Assembly (NCBI RefSeq): GCF_004117835.1
Contig: NZ_SDSC01000002.1
Location: 186,001 to 250,000 of the forward strand
Direction: 5' to 3'
Origin: Macrococcus sp. DPC7161
GTDB taxonomy: Bacteria; Bacillota; Bacilli; Staphylococcales; Staphylococcaceae
Length of the DNA stretch: 64,000 bases
In this document: one piece after another, positions 37,373-46,431 of the stretch
Layout: each line of letters starts with the position of its first letter
Position numbering within the stretch: position 1 is the stretch's first letter
Program-made: the position numbers and the translations under genes
Notes under the pieces: model-generated
What the model saw: only the letters and a program-made list of their open reading frames with translations
What the model was told of the DNA's origin: nothing
Database searches by the model: none

Positions 37373-37890
37373 AGGTATTACAAGTTGTAGGGTTTAAGAA
37401 AAGTGGTAAAACAACCGTCACAAATATAATCATTAAACATTTAAAATCAAAAGGATTTAAAGTTGCGGTCATCAAACATCACGGTGATCGTTCAGGCCAA
37501 GATATAGATATTCCAAAAAAACGTGATCATATTACTTATATGGATTCAGGTGCAGATGAAAGTATTGTTCAAGGTTATCAATTTATTCACAAATTGGTTG
37601 CTAAAGCAGATACAAAAGATACAACTTCGCTGGAATATATGATTCAAAATGAAGTAACAACAAATCCAGATATCATCTTAGTTGAGGGGTATAAAGCAGC
37701 AAACTATGATAAGATTGTTTTATATCAATCTAATGAAGATTTAATGGAATTGAAACAGTTAAGCTTTGTGAAATATGCATTGGATACGAGCGTACTACGC
37801 AAGGAAGATATACAAGGTATAACGTCACTAAATGAAACGTTAGAACAATTTTTAATAAAATGGGTGGATGATACACGTGAAACAATTTGA
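37366..37890 (+). CDS. mobB: Molybdopterin-guanine dinucleotide biosynthesis protein MobB
   Basis: A 174-residue P-loop GTP-binding helper of MobA. The Walker A GFKKSGKTTV is at residues 8-17; VAVIKHHGDRSGQDIDIPKKRDH and ILVEGYKAANYDKIVLYQ match the family. It overlaps moeA by 7 nt and moaE by 14 nt, typical of a tightly packed operon. MGD is needed by NarG. Confidence 0.94.
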   Translation: MVKVLQVVGFKKSGKTTVTNIIIKHLKSKGFKVAVIKHHGDRSGQDIDIPKKRDHITYMDSGADESIVQGYQFIHKLVAKADTKDTTSLEYMIQNEVTTNPDIILVEGYKAANYDKIVLYQSNEDLMELKQLSFVKYALDTSVLRKEDIQGITSLNETLEQFLIKWVDDTRETI

Positions 37891-38317
37891 AGTGGTAACA
37901 ACACCGTTAGATCCTGAAAGTTATCGCCAATTTACAGTGACACCGCATCAAGGTGCTGTGTGTGTATTTACTGGCATAGTGAGAGAATGGACACAAGGTG
38001 TAAAGACAGAGCATTTAGAATATGAAGCTTATATTCCAATGGCAGAAAAGAAACTTGCACAAATTGGTCAAGAAATTAATGAACAATGGCCTGGAACAAT
38101 TGTGAGTATCGCACATCGTATCGGACATTTACAAATATCTGAAATTGCGGTGGTAATAGCGGTCTCTAGCCCACATCGTAAAGATAGCTATGCGGCCAAT
38201 GAATATGCGATTGAACGCATTAAAGAAATCGTGCCAATTTGGAAAAAGGAAATATGGGAAGACGGCGAAGAATGGATAGGTGGACAACGCGGCTATCATC
38301 CAAATTATAAAGGGTAA
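37877..38317 (+). CDS. moaE: Molybdopterin synthase catalytic subunit MoaE
   Basis: A 146-residue large subunit that transfers sulfur from MoaD thiocarboxylate to the precursor. The conserved GAVCVFTGIVREWTQGVKTEHLEYEAY, HRIGHLQISEIAVVIAVSSPHRKDSY and PIWKKEIWEDGEEW blocks are present. An ATG at 37868 abuts the SD-like GGTGG; the GTG at 37877 gives MKQFEVV, as in S. aureus, at a normal distance and was chosen. Confidence 0.95.
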   Translation: MKQFEVVTTPLDPESYRQFTVTPHQGAVCVFTGIVREWTQGVKTEHLEYEAYIPMAEKKLAQIGQEINEQWPGTIVSIAHRIGHLQISEIAVVIAVSSPHRKDSYAANEYAIERIKEIVPIWKKEIWEDGEEWIGGQRGYHPNYKG

Positions 38318-38328
38318 TGGTGAATGCG

Positions 38329-38559
38329 ATGAAAGTATTATATTTTGCACATATTAAACATAAACTAAAAAAAGAATCAGATACATTTGAAGTGAGTAGC
38401 ATGTCTGTTGAAGCATTTAAAGCAATGTTATACGAACAATATCCAGAAATTAAAGATGAAACATTCCAAGTTGCAGTGAATGAAGAGTTTGTAAGAGATA
38501 CGGATATGATTGAACCACAAGATGTCGTTGCGTTAATACCGCCAGTGAGCGGCGGTTAA
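38329..38559 (+). CDS. moaD: Molybdopterin synthase sulfur carrier subunit MoaD
   Basis: A 76-residue ubiquitin-like protein ending in the obligatory Gly-Gly (ALIPPVSGG), which is adenylated by MoeB and thiocarboxylated. An ATG at 38317 overlaps the moaE stop, but the ATG at 38329 (MKVLYFAHIKHKL) is preceded by GGTGA and matches the family N-terminus. Confidence 0.95.
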   Translation: MKVLYFAHIKHKLKKESDTFEVSSMSVEAFKAMLYEQYPEIKDETFQVAVNEEFVRDTDMIEPQDVVALIPPVSGG

Positions 38560-38560
38560 A

Positions 38561-39175
38561 ATGATTGGTGTCATTTTAGCTGGGGGCTTATCAACGCGTT
38601 TTGAATCAGAAAAAGCATTACATGAATTAGATGGCAAACCATTTTTTCATCATGTTTATGATGCGATGTTGGGTAGTCAGCTTAGCCAAGTTGTCATTAG
38701 TACCAATCAAAAATTAGCGCTCAATATAGAACAATATTGTCAAACACATCAGTTGAATACTAAAGTGATTGTCGATGATACCCAATATACGAATCAAGGA
38801 CCATTAGCAGGTATCTTGTCGGTAATGCAACAAGTAGAAACAGATGCGTATTTTGTGGTGTCAGTGGATACACCCTTTATTACGAGTGAAGCGATTAATT
38901 ATTTAATGAATCAGTATGAAACGAAAAAATCACTAAAGCTACAGATTGATGCAATCGTGTATCAAGATGACACACACATTCATCGAACGATTGGGATTTA
39001 TAAACATACGCTAAAGCCAGTTATTCAAACTGCTTTAACACAACAAAATTATGCATTAAAAGTATTAACGAAAGATCATGTACAATTCGTAGACGTATCA
39101 GACGTTGGGGAAGGTATATGGTATGAAAATATTAACACGAAAAATGATTTAAATCGTGCATTGAAAAGGAGGTAA
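38561..39175 (+). CDS. mobA: Molybdenum cofactor guanylyltransferase MobA
   Basis: A 204-residue nucleotidyltransferase that attaches GMP to Moco, giving the MGD form used by NarG. The N-terminal signature [19 protein letters not shown] (LAGG..RF...K) is followed by [19 protein letters not shown] and VVSVDTPF (metal-binding Asp). It starts 2 nt after moaD. The SD is poor, so coupling to moaD translation is likely. Confidence 0.94.
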   Translation: MIGVILAGGLSTRFESEKALHELDGKPFFHHVYDAMLGSQLSQVVISTNQKLALNIEQYCQTHQLNTKVIVDDTQYTNQGPLAGILSVMQQVETDAYFVVSVDTPFITSEAINYLMNQYETKKSLKLQIDAIVYQDDTHIHRTIGIYKHTLKPVIQTALTQQNYALKVLTKDHVQFVDVSDVGEGIWYENINTKNDLNRALKRR

Positions 39176-39179
39176 ATGG

Positions 39180-40190
39180 ATGATGCAAATTACAGATAAA
39201 TTAGGACGTCCAATACGAGACCTCAGAATTTCAGTGACAGATCGCTGTAACTTTAGATGTACTTATTGCATGCCGAAAGAAATTTTTGGCGATGATTATG
39301 CATTTTTACCAAAACAAGAGTTATTGTCATTTGAAGAGTTGATTCGAATTGCCACTCAATATGCCAAGTTAGGTGTAAAAAAGATTCGTATTACAGGTGG
39401 AGAACCGTTGTTACGCCGAGACTTACCAGAATTAATCGAAGGGTTAAATCAAATTGAAGGCATTGAAGACATCGGTTTAACAACGAATGGATTACTCCTT
39501 AAAAAACATGGCCAAGCATTATATGATGCGGGACTTAGAAGGTTAAATATTAGCTTAGATGGTTTGGATGAAACTTTTGAGAATATTAACGGCCGAGGTA
39601 TTAAAGCGAGTCAAATATTAGAACAAATTGATTATGCGAAGTCAGTAGGTTTTGATATTAAAGTGAACATGGTTGTGCAAAAAGGTTTAAATGAACATCA
39701 AATATTACCGATGGTGGATTACTTTAAGAACAAAGAAATTACATTACGTTTCATTGAATTCATGGATGTTGGTAATGATAATGGATGGAACTTTGATAAA
39801 GTCATTACAAAAAAAGAAATGATTGCATACATTTCAAAGCATTTTGATATTAAACCACAACAACCTAAATATTTTGGTGAAGTTGCAAAGTATTATGAAC
39901 ATGACAATGGCGCGAAGTTAGGCTTTATCACAAGCGTATCAGAATCATTTTGTTCAAGTTGTACACGTGTAAGATTGAGTTCAGATGGTAAAATATTCGG
40001 TTGTTTATTTGCGACAGATGGTTATGATTTAAAGGCATTTATTAGAAGTGGTGTGTCAGATGACGTATTGAAAGAAAAACTGACAGACTTATGGTCACAT
40101 CGAAGCGATCGTTACTCAGATGAACGTACTGAAGAAACAGTGAAGAACAGACAGAAAAAGAAAATCAATATGAATTATATTGGTGGATAG
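39180..40190 (+). CDS. moaA: GTP 3',8-cyclase MoaA (radical SAM)
   Basis: A 336-residue radical SAM enzyme that starts Moco synthesis from GTP. The SAM cluster motif CNFRCTYC is at about residues 24-31, followed by [11 protein letters not shown] and TTNGLLL. The C-terminal cluster has [22 protein letters not shown], and the essential C-terminal Gly-Gly (MNYIGG) is present. AAGGAGG precedes the ATG at 39180. Last gene of the Moco operon. Confidence 0.98.
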   Translation: MMQITDKLGRPIRDLRISVTDRCNFRCTYCMPKEIFGDDYAFLPKQELLSFEELIRIATQYAKLGVKKIRITGGEPLLRRDLPELIEGLNQIEGIEDIGLTTNGLLLKKHGQALYDAGLRRLNISLDGLDETFENINGRGIKASQILEQIDYAKSVGFDIKVNMVVQKGLNEHQILPMVDYFKNKEITLRFIEFMDVGNDNGWNFDKVITKKEMIAYISKHFDIKPQQPKYFGEVAKYYEHDNGAKLGFITSVSESFCSSCTRVRLSSDGKIFGCLFATDGYDLKAFIRSGVSDDVLKEKLTDLWSHRSDRYSDERTEETVKNRQKKKINMNYIGG

Positions 40191-40200
40191 TGATATTAGA

Positions 40201-40231
40201 GAATAAGGCAGCGATGCCTTATTCTTTTTTA
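40201..40231 (+). terminator. Terminator of the Moco operon
   Basis: The stem GAATAAGGCA/TGCCTTATTC with a 4-nt loop, followed by six T. The rest of the gap to 40496 is very AT-rich and holds an inverted repeat and a possible promoter at 40381-40429. Confidence 0.88.
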
Positions 40232-40380
40232 TTCAAAATTAGTACCTAGTAATAATTTTTAAAATAAAATTTTACACTGAAAAATATATTGAAATATTAA
40301 TTAATTGTCAAAATACAGTAATCATCACAGAAAAACATCTAATAAATCATATTATTATAATGAAACAAAAGCACACTTCT

Positions 40381-40429
40381 TAAAATGGTATTTTAAACCA
40401 TTTTATTATTTGTATTAAACATTTATAAT
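40381..40429 (+). promoter_or_regulatory. Inverted repeat and promoter of the desaturase gene
   Basis: The 9-bp arms TAAAATGGT (40381-40389) and ACCATTTTA (40397-40405) flank 7 bp. A -10 TATAAT is at 40424-40429; at 17 bp upstream the -35 position (40401-40406) falls on the right arm. A repressor bound to the repeat would block this promoter. The regulator is unknown. Confidence 0.5.
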
Positions 40430-40496
40430 AAGTAGTAGCTTCTAACTTTCCGCATGAATCATGGCTTCATATATTATTTATTATTCGAGGTGGACT

Positions 40497-41501
40497 ATGG
40501 AAAGGGATAAGAAGTTAATTTTAAGAAAAGCAGTAAAGCCATATGAAAAAACGATATTCAATGTGAGCTTAATTCAAATTTGTAATACGTTAATACCGTA
40601 TTTACTTTGTGTGATAATCGGTATGATGTTGTATCAAGTGTCTATAATTTTTTCTATGGTATTGGGATTTGTTGGCGCATTCTTCTTAGTAAGATCATTT
40701 ATTATTTTCCATGATTGTTGTCATGGCTCATTTTTCAAAAAGAAATCTTGGAATAAAATACTTGGTAATATTACAGGGTTCCTAACACTATTTCCTTTTG
40801 AAAAATGGAAAAACGAACACAATATTCATCATGCAACGAGTAGCAACATCGATAAAAAAGGTGTTGGGGACATTTGGATGATGACGATTGAAGAGTATGA
40901 GCAAGCTTCGACGTGGACGAGAATAGGTTACCGTTTATACAGACATCCTTTTGTCATGTTTGTATTAGGACCGATTTACTTATTGTTAATTACGAATAGA
41001 ATTAATCGTCCGAGTGCCAAGCGAAAAGAACGCATCAATACATACTTACATAATGCCGCATTAATTATTGGCTACGGTACCTTGATTTACTTTGTGGGTT
41101 TACCAACATTTTTAGCAGTATTTGTGCCGGTTATGTTTATAGGCGGTTTATTAGGTATTTGGCTGTTTTACATACAACATACATTTGAAGAATCTTATTT
41201 TGAAGGTCAGGATGAATGGGATTATGTGAAAGCAGCTGTTGAAGGCAGTTCATACTATAAGTTACCAAGACTATTTCAATGGTTAACAGGAAATATTGGA
41301 TTTCATCACGTACATCATTTAAGTCCAAGAATTCCAAATTACTTACTTGAAAAAGCACATAATGAAACAGAAGCATTGCAACATGCAACGACCATCACAT
41401 TGAAAGAAAGTTTGGCTTCACTGCGCTATAAGCTTTATGATACGGATAAAAAAAGATTTATTACATTCAGAGAGTTTTATAGAAGAAAGCACATCATATA
41501 A
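40497..41501 (+). CDS. Membrane fatty acid desaturase
   Basis: A 334-residue di-iron acyl desaturase with the three histidine boxes HDCCHG, HNIHH and HHVHH placed between about four membrane helices. It puts double bonds into membrane acyl chains, probably for cold adaptation. S. aureus has no such enzyme that I recall. The frame opens at 40461, but GAGGTGG stands 4 nt before the ATG at 40497. Electron donor and regiospecificity cannot be told. Confidence 0.9.
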   Translation: MERDKKLILRKAVKPYEKTIFNVSLIQICNTLIPYLLCVIIGMMLYQVSIIFSMVLGFVGAFFLVRSFIIFHDCCHGSFFKKKSWNKILGNITGFLTLFPFEKWKNEHNIHHATSSNIDKKGVGDIWMMTIEEYEQASTWTRIGYRLYRHPFVMFVLGPIYLLLITNRINRPSAKRKERINTYLHNAALIIGYGTLIYFVGLPTFLAVFVPVMFIGGLLGIWLFYIQHTFEESYFEGQDEWDYVKAAVEGSSYYKLPRLFQWLTGNIGFHHVHHLSPRIPNYLLEKAHNETEALQHATTITLKESLASLRYKLYDTDKKRFITFREFYRRKHII

Positions 41502-41541
41502 AAAGCAGATAGTGTTCAAAACTGAACACTATCTGCTTTTT
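41501..41541. terminator. Bidirectional terminator desaturase / reductase
   Basis: An 18-bp perfect stem with arms AAAAGCAGATAGTGTTCA and its complement, AAAC-type loop and A/T runs on both sides. Confidence 0.93.
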
Positions 41542-41553
41542 TATCATAAAGAT

Positions 41554-42597
41554 TTAATTTTTAAAGTACACTTCAATAATATGATCTAATTGGTCATGAG
41601 ATAATTGAAGCGTTGATTCATTGACATTGCTTAATAAATGAACCGTATTATTCTCTTCAAAAACAATCGATTTCTTAAAGTAAGGTGCAAACACATCGAT
41701 ATAGCCATTTAGTACAGCTTCTTCATCAGTCATCGTTGTCTTATCTTTAATCGGAGCAACATCAATTTGATTAAAATCAAGATGATGTTTAATCATGCTT
41801 AAAATTTCTAAATTTCTTGGTGGGTGATTATTCGTAATATGGTAAATCTTCTGATCCTCAGCATGTTGAACAGCATGTGTCAGTACACGTACAACATAGT
41901 CAACAGGCACCAAGTTAGAAGTACAGTTATCATCAGCGAACAAACGATAAACCGTATCGTTCTCTGAACGTAACATCTTACGCTTAAATACTTTTAAAGC
42001 CTTCATAAAGCCATATAAAGTAAACTTAGAATCTGCTTCACCTGTTACAGAATCACCAATGATAATCGCAGGTCTTAAAATAGATGCTTTCATATTAAAA
42101 GCTTGTGCCGTTTCCATTACCAAATGCTCCGCTTGAAGTTTACTCTCTTCATATGGGTTATTAACAGGAGTATCTAAAGGATGAAGCGCTTCTTTAGCAT
42201 ATTCATGAACACCGACAGTGTATGCAGTAGAAACATATAAAAAGTGTTTCGTATTAAGTAAGCGAGCAAGCGATAAAGCATGACGCGTACCTTCTAAATT
42301 AATATTAAATAATTGTTCGCGTAAATCCTCATCAAACTTTACAAGCGCTGCAATGTGATAAAAATAATCCATTTGAGGTAAAGTAGCTAATACATCAGGA
42401 GTAATACCGCAGTTGTCAGATGTAATATCACCATAAACAAAATGAATTTTATTTTCGAAACCTTTTAATTTTTCGAGTAATTTATTTTTCTTGTGTTCAT
42501 CTCGGAACAATAAATAAAGCGTCATATCAGCTTGAATTAAATTTTGTACCAATTTAGCACCAACAAAACCAGTGGCACCCGTTAAAAATATATTCAA
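41554..42597 (-). CDS. Extended SDR, fatty-acyl/thioester-reductase-like
   Basis: A roughly 347-residue NAD(P)-binding protein. The Rossmann motif TGATGFVG is near the N-terminus, the catalytic YxxxK is in NPYEESKLQAEH, and HFLYVSTAYTVG supplies the Ser/Thr. The layout fits NAD_binding_4 (acyl-CoA or carrier-bound acyl reductases). The first possible codon, a GTG at 42606, touches the SD-like AGGAT, so a TTG at 42597 (MNIFLTGATGFVG) was preferred; this is uncertain. It converges with the desaturase gene. Substrate unknown. Confidence 0.75.
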   Translation of the reverse strand: MNIFLTGATGFVGAKLVQNLIQADMTLYLLFRDEHKKNKLLEKLKGFENKIHFVYGDITSDNCGITPDVLATLPQMDYFYHIAALVKFDEDLREQLFNINLEGTRHALSLARLLNTKHFLYVSTAYTVGVHEYAKEALHPLDTPVNNPYEESKLQAEHLVMETAQAFNMKASILRPAIIIGDSVTGEADSKFTLYGFMKALKVFKRKMLRSENDTVYRLFADDNCTSNLVPVDYVVRVLTHAVQHAEDQKIYHITNNHPPRNLEILSMIKHHLDFNQIDVAPIKDKTTMTDEEAVLNGYIDVFAPYFKKSIVFEENNTVHLLSNVNESTLQLSHDQLDHIIEVYFKN

Positions 42598-42687
42598 AAA
42601 TTTCACATCCTAATTTTTTGTTATGTATTGAGATAGCGTTGGTAGAGTAGTGGTGAATATGTTGAGTATGTGTTGTGAATATGTAGT

Positions 42688-42842
42688 GAGTGAGCGAAGA
42701 AAGACGAATATCGCTCACTCACCGCAAAAAACACAGAGAATATATGTCGAGTGAGCGAAGACAAACGAATACCGCTCACTCATTGCGAAAAATCCATGAA
42801 ATATATGTCGAGTGAGCGAAGACAGACAAATATCGCTCACTC
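42688..42842. repeat. Palindromic array 3 (3 copies, 61-bp period)
   Basis: Elements at 42688-42720, 42749-42781 and 42810-42842 are in the same orientation, with the same 13-bp centres and the same 61-bp period as arrays 1 and 2, about 20 kb away. The two 28-bp linkers resemble each other, both ending TATATGTC. No NERD gene adjoins this array. It lies between the reductase gene and the DUF488 gene. Confidence 0.95.
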
Positions 42843-42949
42843 ATCCACCAAAACACTTAAAAAATTTACCAATAGTATTCAATATCAATGTTTATTATTT
42901 TGCTATAAAATGAAAGGATAGTAAAGCAATTACACATTGGGGTGTTCAA

Positions 42950-43288
42950 ATGATCTATTTATCAAGAGTGTATGATCATGAAAAAACAAAAGGAAAACGC
43001 ATATTAGTCGATCGATTATGGCCAAGAGGTATTAAGAAAGAAGACTTGAAATTAGACGGATGGTATAAAGAAATCACGCCATCTAATGAACTTAGAAAAT
43101 GGTATCACAATCACTTGGACCAATTTGAAACATTTAAAGAAAAGTATTATGAAGAAATCAAAGACGAGCCTATCCTTAAAACATTACAAAACGCAACAGA
43201 AGATATCACTTTATTGTATGCAGCTAAAGACAAAGAACAAAACCATGCAATTTTATTAAAATCCTTTATTGAAAATAAACAAAAATAA
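42950..43288 (+). CDS. DUF488 family protein
   Basis: A 112-residue DUF488 protein with the hallmark blocks RILVDRLWPRGIKKEDLKLDGW, ELRKWYHNHLDQFETFKEKY and ITLLYAAKDKEQNHA. The family is widespread; its role is unknown, although a nucleic-acid or thiol-related function has been guessed. GGGGTG precedes the ATG. Monocistronic between array 3 and a terminator. Confidence 0.9.
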   Translation: MIYLSRVYDHEKTKGKRILVDRLWPRGIKKEDLKLDGWYKEITPSNELRKWYHNHLDQFETFKEKYYEEIKDEPILKTLQNATEDITLLYAAKDKEQNHAILLKSFIENKQK

Positions 43289-43334
43289 AAAAACCAGTGT
43301 GACTCGCAATCAAAAGAGTTACACTGGGTTTTTA
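43286..43334. terminator. Bidirectional terminator DUF488 / FemABX
   Basis: The stem AAACCAGTGTGACTC against GAGTTACACTGGGTTT, with small imperfections, has flanking A- and T-runs between the two converging genes. Confidence 0.8.
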
Positions 43335-43345
43335 ATGGTATGTAT

Positions 43346-44581
43346 TTATTTTTTTAATTTATATAATTTATAGAATAGGGGATTTAAAGGTTTTTCAAAA
43401 TCGCCAACATACTCTTCTATTACTGCATTAAATCCTTTTTTAAATTTCACAACACCTAAGTCAGGAGAATTTTCAGTGAAATCTCCGCTGACACCATAGA
43501 AATTATACTTTTTAACACCAAGTTGTTTTGCATATTGAATCATGCGCCACATCATATTATATGGTCCCATAAATTGATTGTATTTAGGGTTAGATCCTGA
43601 TGATAAATAATAAAGTTCATGTTGATTATGAATGTATAATGCACTTGCAAGTTCTAAAATATCGCCATCTGTTTCTTTGAGAGTTTTAATTTCTTGGACT
43701 TTATTTTCTAGTCTTTGTACTTGTTTTTCTAATTCTAATGTTTTATTTTTAAGCTTTCGATAATCTGGGTTTTCAGATAATTCTTGTTTTGATTTTTCAA
43801 ATTCAGCAACTTTTGAGTTTAATTCAATATTTAATTTACTTAAATAATCATTTAAATCAATGTAACTTAAAACTAAGCGACACTGGCCTTTGTATGTTTC
43901 TTGCATACGAACGAAATAGTCATATTTTCTAAATGAGAATCCATGCTTATCCTCGGCCATTTTAAATAAACGATAAAATTTTTCTGTTTCATCAATGGAT
44001 AAATCTCTTAACTGAACGCCCATTTCGATGGTTTTGTTGATATTACGACGTGTCTTATATTCCATTTCTTTTAACAACTGTTCTTCGGATTTATTTTCAA
44101 TATCTAAAACTGATAACCAACGTGCTTGTGAATCCATAGAATAACCGACAGTATAACCTTTGTGCTTGTAACCTAATTGATTCATTTGTTCAACAAAAGC
44201 ATCTATAGGTTCATGAGAGATTAACTCACCTTCGTGATTTCTATAGTTAGCGATAATGTGTGGATCTACAAGTACAAACAATCCTTTACGTTTTTTTAAA
44301 TACTTAGTAAGTTCAGTATAAAAGAATGATACTAGCTCCTTATTTTGGTAGTCCATCACTGGACCGCGATGTGAATAGAAATAATTAAAAAATTTTAAAG
44401 CTCGAGCACTATTTAATAAACAAGCGGCAATAACCTGATCATTTTCTTTTACACCCACTATATATACGGGCTGATTATGTTTTACTTTATAATCATATAA
44501 TGCTGTAGATTGTGTGTAATGACTAAATTTTTCATTAACATACCTACTGAATTCTTCTTTTGTTAATTCACAAAATATCAA
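43346..44581 (-). CDS. FemABX-family peptidyltransferase
   Basis: A 411-residue member of the FemA/FemB/FmhB family, which adds amino acids from aminoacyl-tRNA to the lipid II stem peptide. Two GNAT-like lobes are split by a charged coiled-coil insert (about residues 245-300, IELNSKVAEFEKSKQELSEN and KLKNKTLELEKQVQRLENKV) as in FemA. The blocks NYFYSHRGPVMDY, YKTRRNINKTIEMGV and YNQFMGPYNMMWRMIQYAK are typical. It lacks a partner gene, so it may be an FmhA-like accessory copy. The start is TTG, 8 nt after GAGGG. Confidence 0.87.
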   Translation of the reverse strand: MIFCELTKEEFSRYVNEKFSHYTQSTALYDYKVKHNQPVYIVGVKENDQVIAACLLNSARALKFFNYFYSHRGPVMDYQNKELVSFFYTELTKYLKKRKGLFVLVDPHIIANYRNHEGELISHEPIDAFVEQMNQLGYKHKGYTVGYSMDSQARWLSVLDIENKSEEQLLKEMEYKTRRNINKTIEMGVQLRDLSIDETEKFYRLFKMAEDKHGFSFRKYDYFVRMQETYKGQCRLVLSYIDLNDYLSKLNIELNSKVAEFEKSKQELSENPDYRKLKNKTLELEKQVQRLENKVQEIKTLKETDGDILELASALYIHNQHELYYLSSGSNPKYNQFMGPYNMMWRMIQYAKQLGVKKYNFYGVSGDFTENSPDLGVVKFKKGFNAVIEEYVGDFEKPLNPLFYKLYKLKK

Positions 44582-44732
44582 GATAATCCCTCGTTTACAA
44601 TTTAATCTGTATAATATTTAAATATAAATATATATTTATGGTAATTCCTACTAAATTATAAACGATTTTCATTCGTATTTCCATATTGATTAAAAAATAA
44701 GTTAATACAGTGACTGATTTTTTAAATGCTTA

Positions 44733-45908
44733 TTACTCATACAAATGCGCTTTTCTTCCATGTAGGAAGTAATAAGCAACTATACCAATGATGACTACGA
44801 TACTCATGGTACGGTATAAGCCGTGCATGCCGAGTGTTGGTATGAATATGCCTAATACGTATGGGCCAAATCCTAATGCGAAGTCTAAGAAGATGAAGTA
44901 TGTACTTGTTGCGAGTCCCATTTTTTCATGATCTGTGACTTTTACTGCAATGGCTTGTGCGATGGATTGGAAGTTACCGTATCCAAATCCTAAAAATACT
45001 GCTGCTAATAATAATGTAAATGCATTGTGTGTAATGCTCAGTGTGAATAATCCCATAACATAGCTAATTAATGCGGGTATCATGACAATGTTTGCACCTT
45101 TATTATCCATCAGTTTACCTGTTATTGGACGAGATAATAATACTGTTACAGCATATGCTAAAAAGAAAAATGATCCAGCTGTTACAAGGTTGTTTTCTTT
45201 AGTGAAGAATGAAATAAAACTTAATACACTTGAATAAGCGGTACAACATATCAATACGACAATGCCAATTGGTACTGCATTTTTGTCGATGTATTCAGAT
45301 AATCGAATGCCTTTTGATGTAGATGTTATTGCTTTTTTTGGTCGGTCATTGGTTTTGATCATTGATAACATGAAGCATGCAATGATTGCGAGGACTAAAC
45401 AAAAGATAAATAATTGTCTAAATGTGATGAATTGAAGTAAGAACATCCCTAAGAAAGGTCCAATTGCTGTCGCCATTACAGCACTCATACTAAAGTAACT
45501 AATACCTTCACCACGTCGTTTCATTGGTGTAATGAAAGCCGCAATTGTTCCTGTTGCAGTTGATGCGATACCACATCCCATACCATTAAATAGTCGAACA
45601 GCTAATAATATTGGTAAGTTAAATGATAAGAAGTATAAGCCGGTTGTTACAGTAAATAATACAGTTCCGATAATTAGTATTTTCTTTTGTCCAAGGATAT
45701 CAATGTTTTTTCCAGCCCAAAATCTTCCGAATAGACTTCCGACAATAAATATTCCTGATACTAATCCAGCAGTACTGGTCGATACGTGATATTCATCAAC
45801 AGCATATGTACTGATGGTTACTAATAATAAAAACATTGAAAGCATAATAATAAAATTGATTAAAGACACCATAATAAAGGGTCTTGTCCATAACTTTTCT
45901 TGTTCCAA
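44733..45908 (-). CDS. MFS transporter linked to marR
   Basis: A 391-residue major facilitator with 12 hydrophobic segments, resembling YfcJ/YhhS-like drug or metabolite exporters. The loop GRFWAGKNIDILGQKKILIIG is the MFS motif A. It starts with TTG one base after the marR stop, with AAGGAAG upstream, so it is coupled to the regulator. Export of the regulator's ligand is a reasonable guess. Confidence 0.87.
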   Translation of the reverse strand: MEQEKLWTRPFIMVSLINFIIMLSMFLLLVTISTYAVDEYHVSTSTAGLVSGIFIVGSLFGRFWAGKNIDILGQKKILIIGTVLFTVTTGLYFLSFNLPILLAVRLFNGMGCGIASTATGTIAAFITPMKRRGEGISYFSMSAVMATAIGPFLGMFLLQFITFRQLFIFCLVLAIIACFMLSMIKTNDRPKKAITSTSKGIRLSEYIDKNAVPIGIVVLICCTAYSSVLSFISFFTKENNLVTAGSFFFLAYAVTVLLSRPITGKLMDNKGANIVMIPALISYVMGLFTLSITHNAFTLLLAAVFLGFGYGNFQSIAQAIAVKVTDHEKMGLATSTYFIFLDFALGFGPYVLGIFIPTLGMHGLYRTMSIVVIIGIVAYYFLHGRKAHLYE

Positions 45909-45909
45909 A

Positions 45910-46350
45910 TTAATCTTCCTTTTCTTGAATGGATTGTAATGCTTGATAAACTTGAGTGAGTTGTTCGTTAGTTTGTGTAATCAGTTCGATATCCATAGGT
46001 GTAAGTGCATCTTGTGTGGATTGAATCATGGTCATGACTTGATCATAAACATTGCGTCCGTGTTGTGTAGCGAATAGACGTTTTTCTCGTTTGTCTTTAC
46101 CAGTATGAGTTTCTATGAGTTGTTGTTCGAGTAAATATTGAATGATTTTTGTTGCAGTCGGTTTTTCGATGTTGCGAATCTTTGCAATTTCTACAAGTGT
46201 GATACTCTCTGGACGACTTTGAACAATAATTTTAAAGACCAACCATTGACTGGTTGAGAGCTGGAACTTTGAAAGTCGTTTATTCATCAATGCAACATAT
46301 TGTTTACGTATATTCACGATATGTTCGAATAGTTGTGCAGCTGAGGTCAT
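45910..46350 (-). CDS. MarR-family transcriptional regulator
   Basis: A 146-residue winged-helix regulator: the HTH is ITLVEIAKIRNIEKPTATKIIQYLLEQQLIE, followed by the wing KDKREKRLFATQHG. The start ATG at 46350 follows GGAAGGTGAC; an in-frame ATG at 46365 lies inside the operator. It probably represses its own operon, including the MFS gene, from the inverted repeat just upstream. Confidence 0.9.
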   Translation of the reverse strand: MTSAAQLFEHIVNIRKQYVALMNKRLSKFQLSTSQWLVFKIIVQSRPESITLVEIAKIRNIEKPTATKIIQYLLEQQLIETHTGKDKREKRLFATQHGRNVYDQVMTMIQSTQDALTPMDIELITQTNEQLTQVYQALQSIQEKED

Positions 46351-46364
46351 TTTGTCACCTTCCA

Positions 46365-46387
46365 TATAGTTAGTATTGCTAACTATA
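46365..46387 (-). promoter_or_regulatory. Probable MarR operator
   Basis: Inverted 9-mers TATAGTTAG (46365-46373) and CTAACTATA (46379-46387) are separated by 5 bp, immediately upstream of the marR start. Size and spacing suit a MarR dimer. Confidence 0.65.
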
Positions 46388-46431
46388 TTAGTATATGCAA
46401 GTTAATATGAATTGTAAATAGGGTTGCTCAT

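Noticed and set aside
37869..37884. parS-like site at the moaE start (TGATACACGTGAAACA)
   Set aside because: It matches 14/16, but its right half is the moaE start codon context (GTG AAA CA); likely coincidence, though worth including in a ParB ChIP check.
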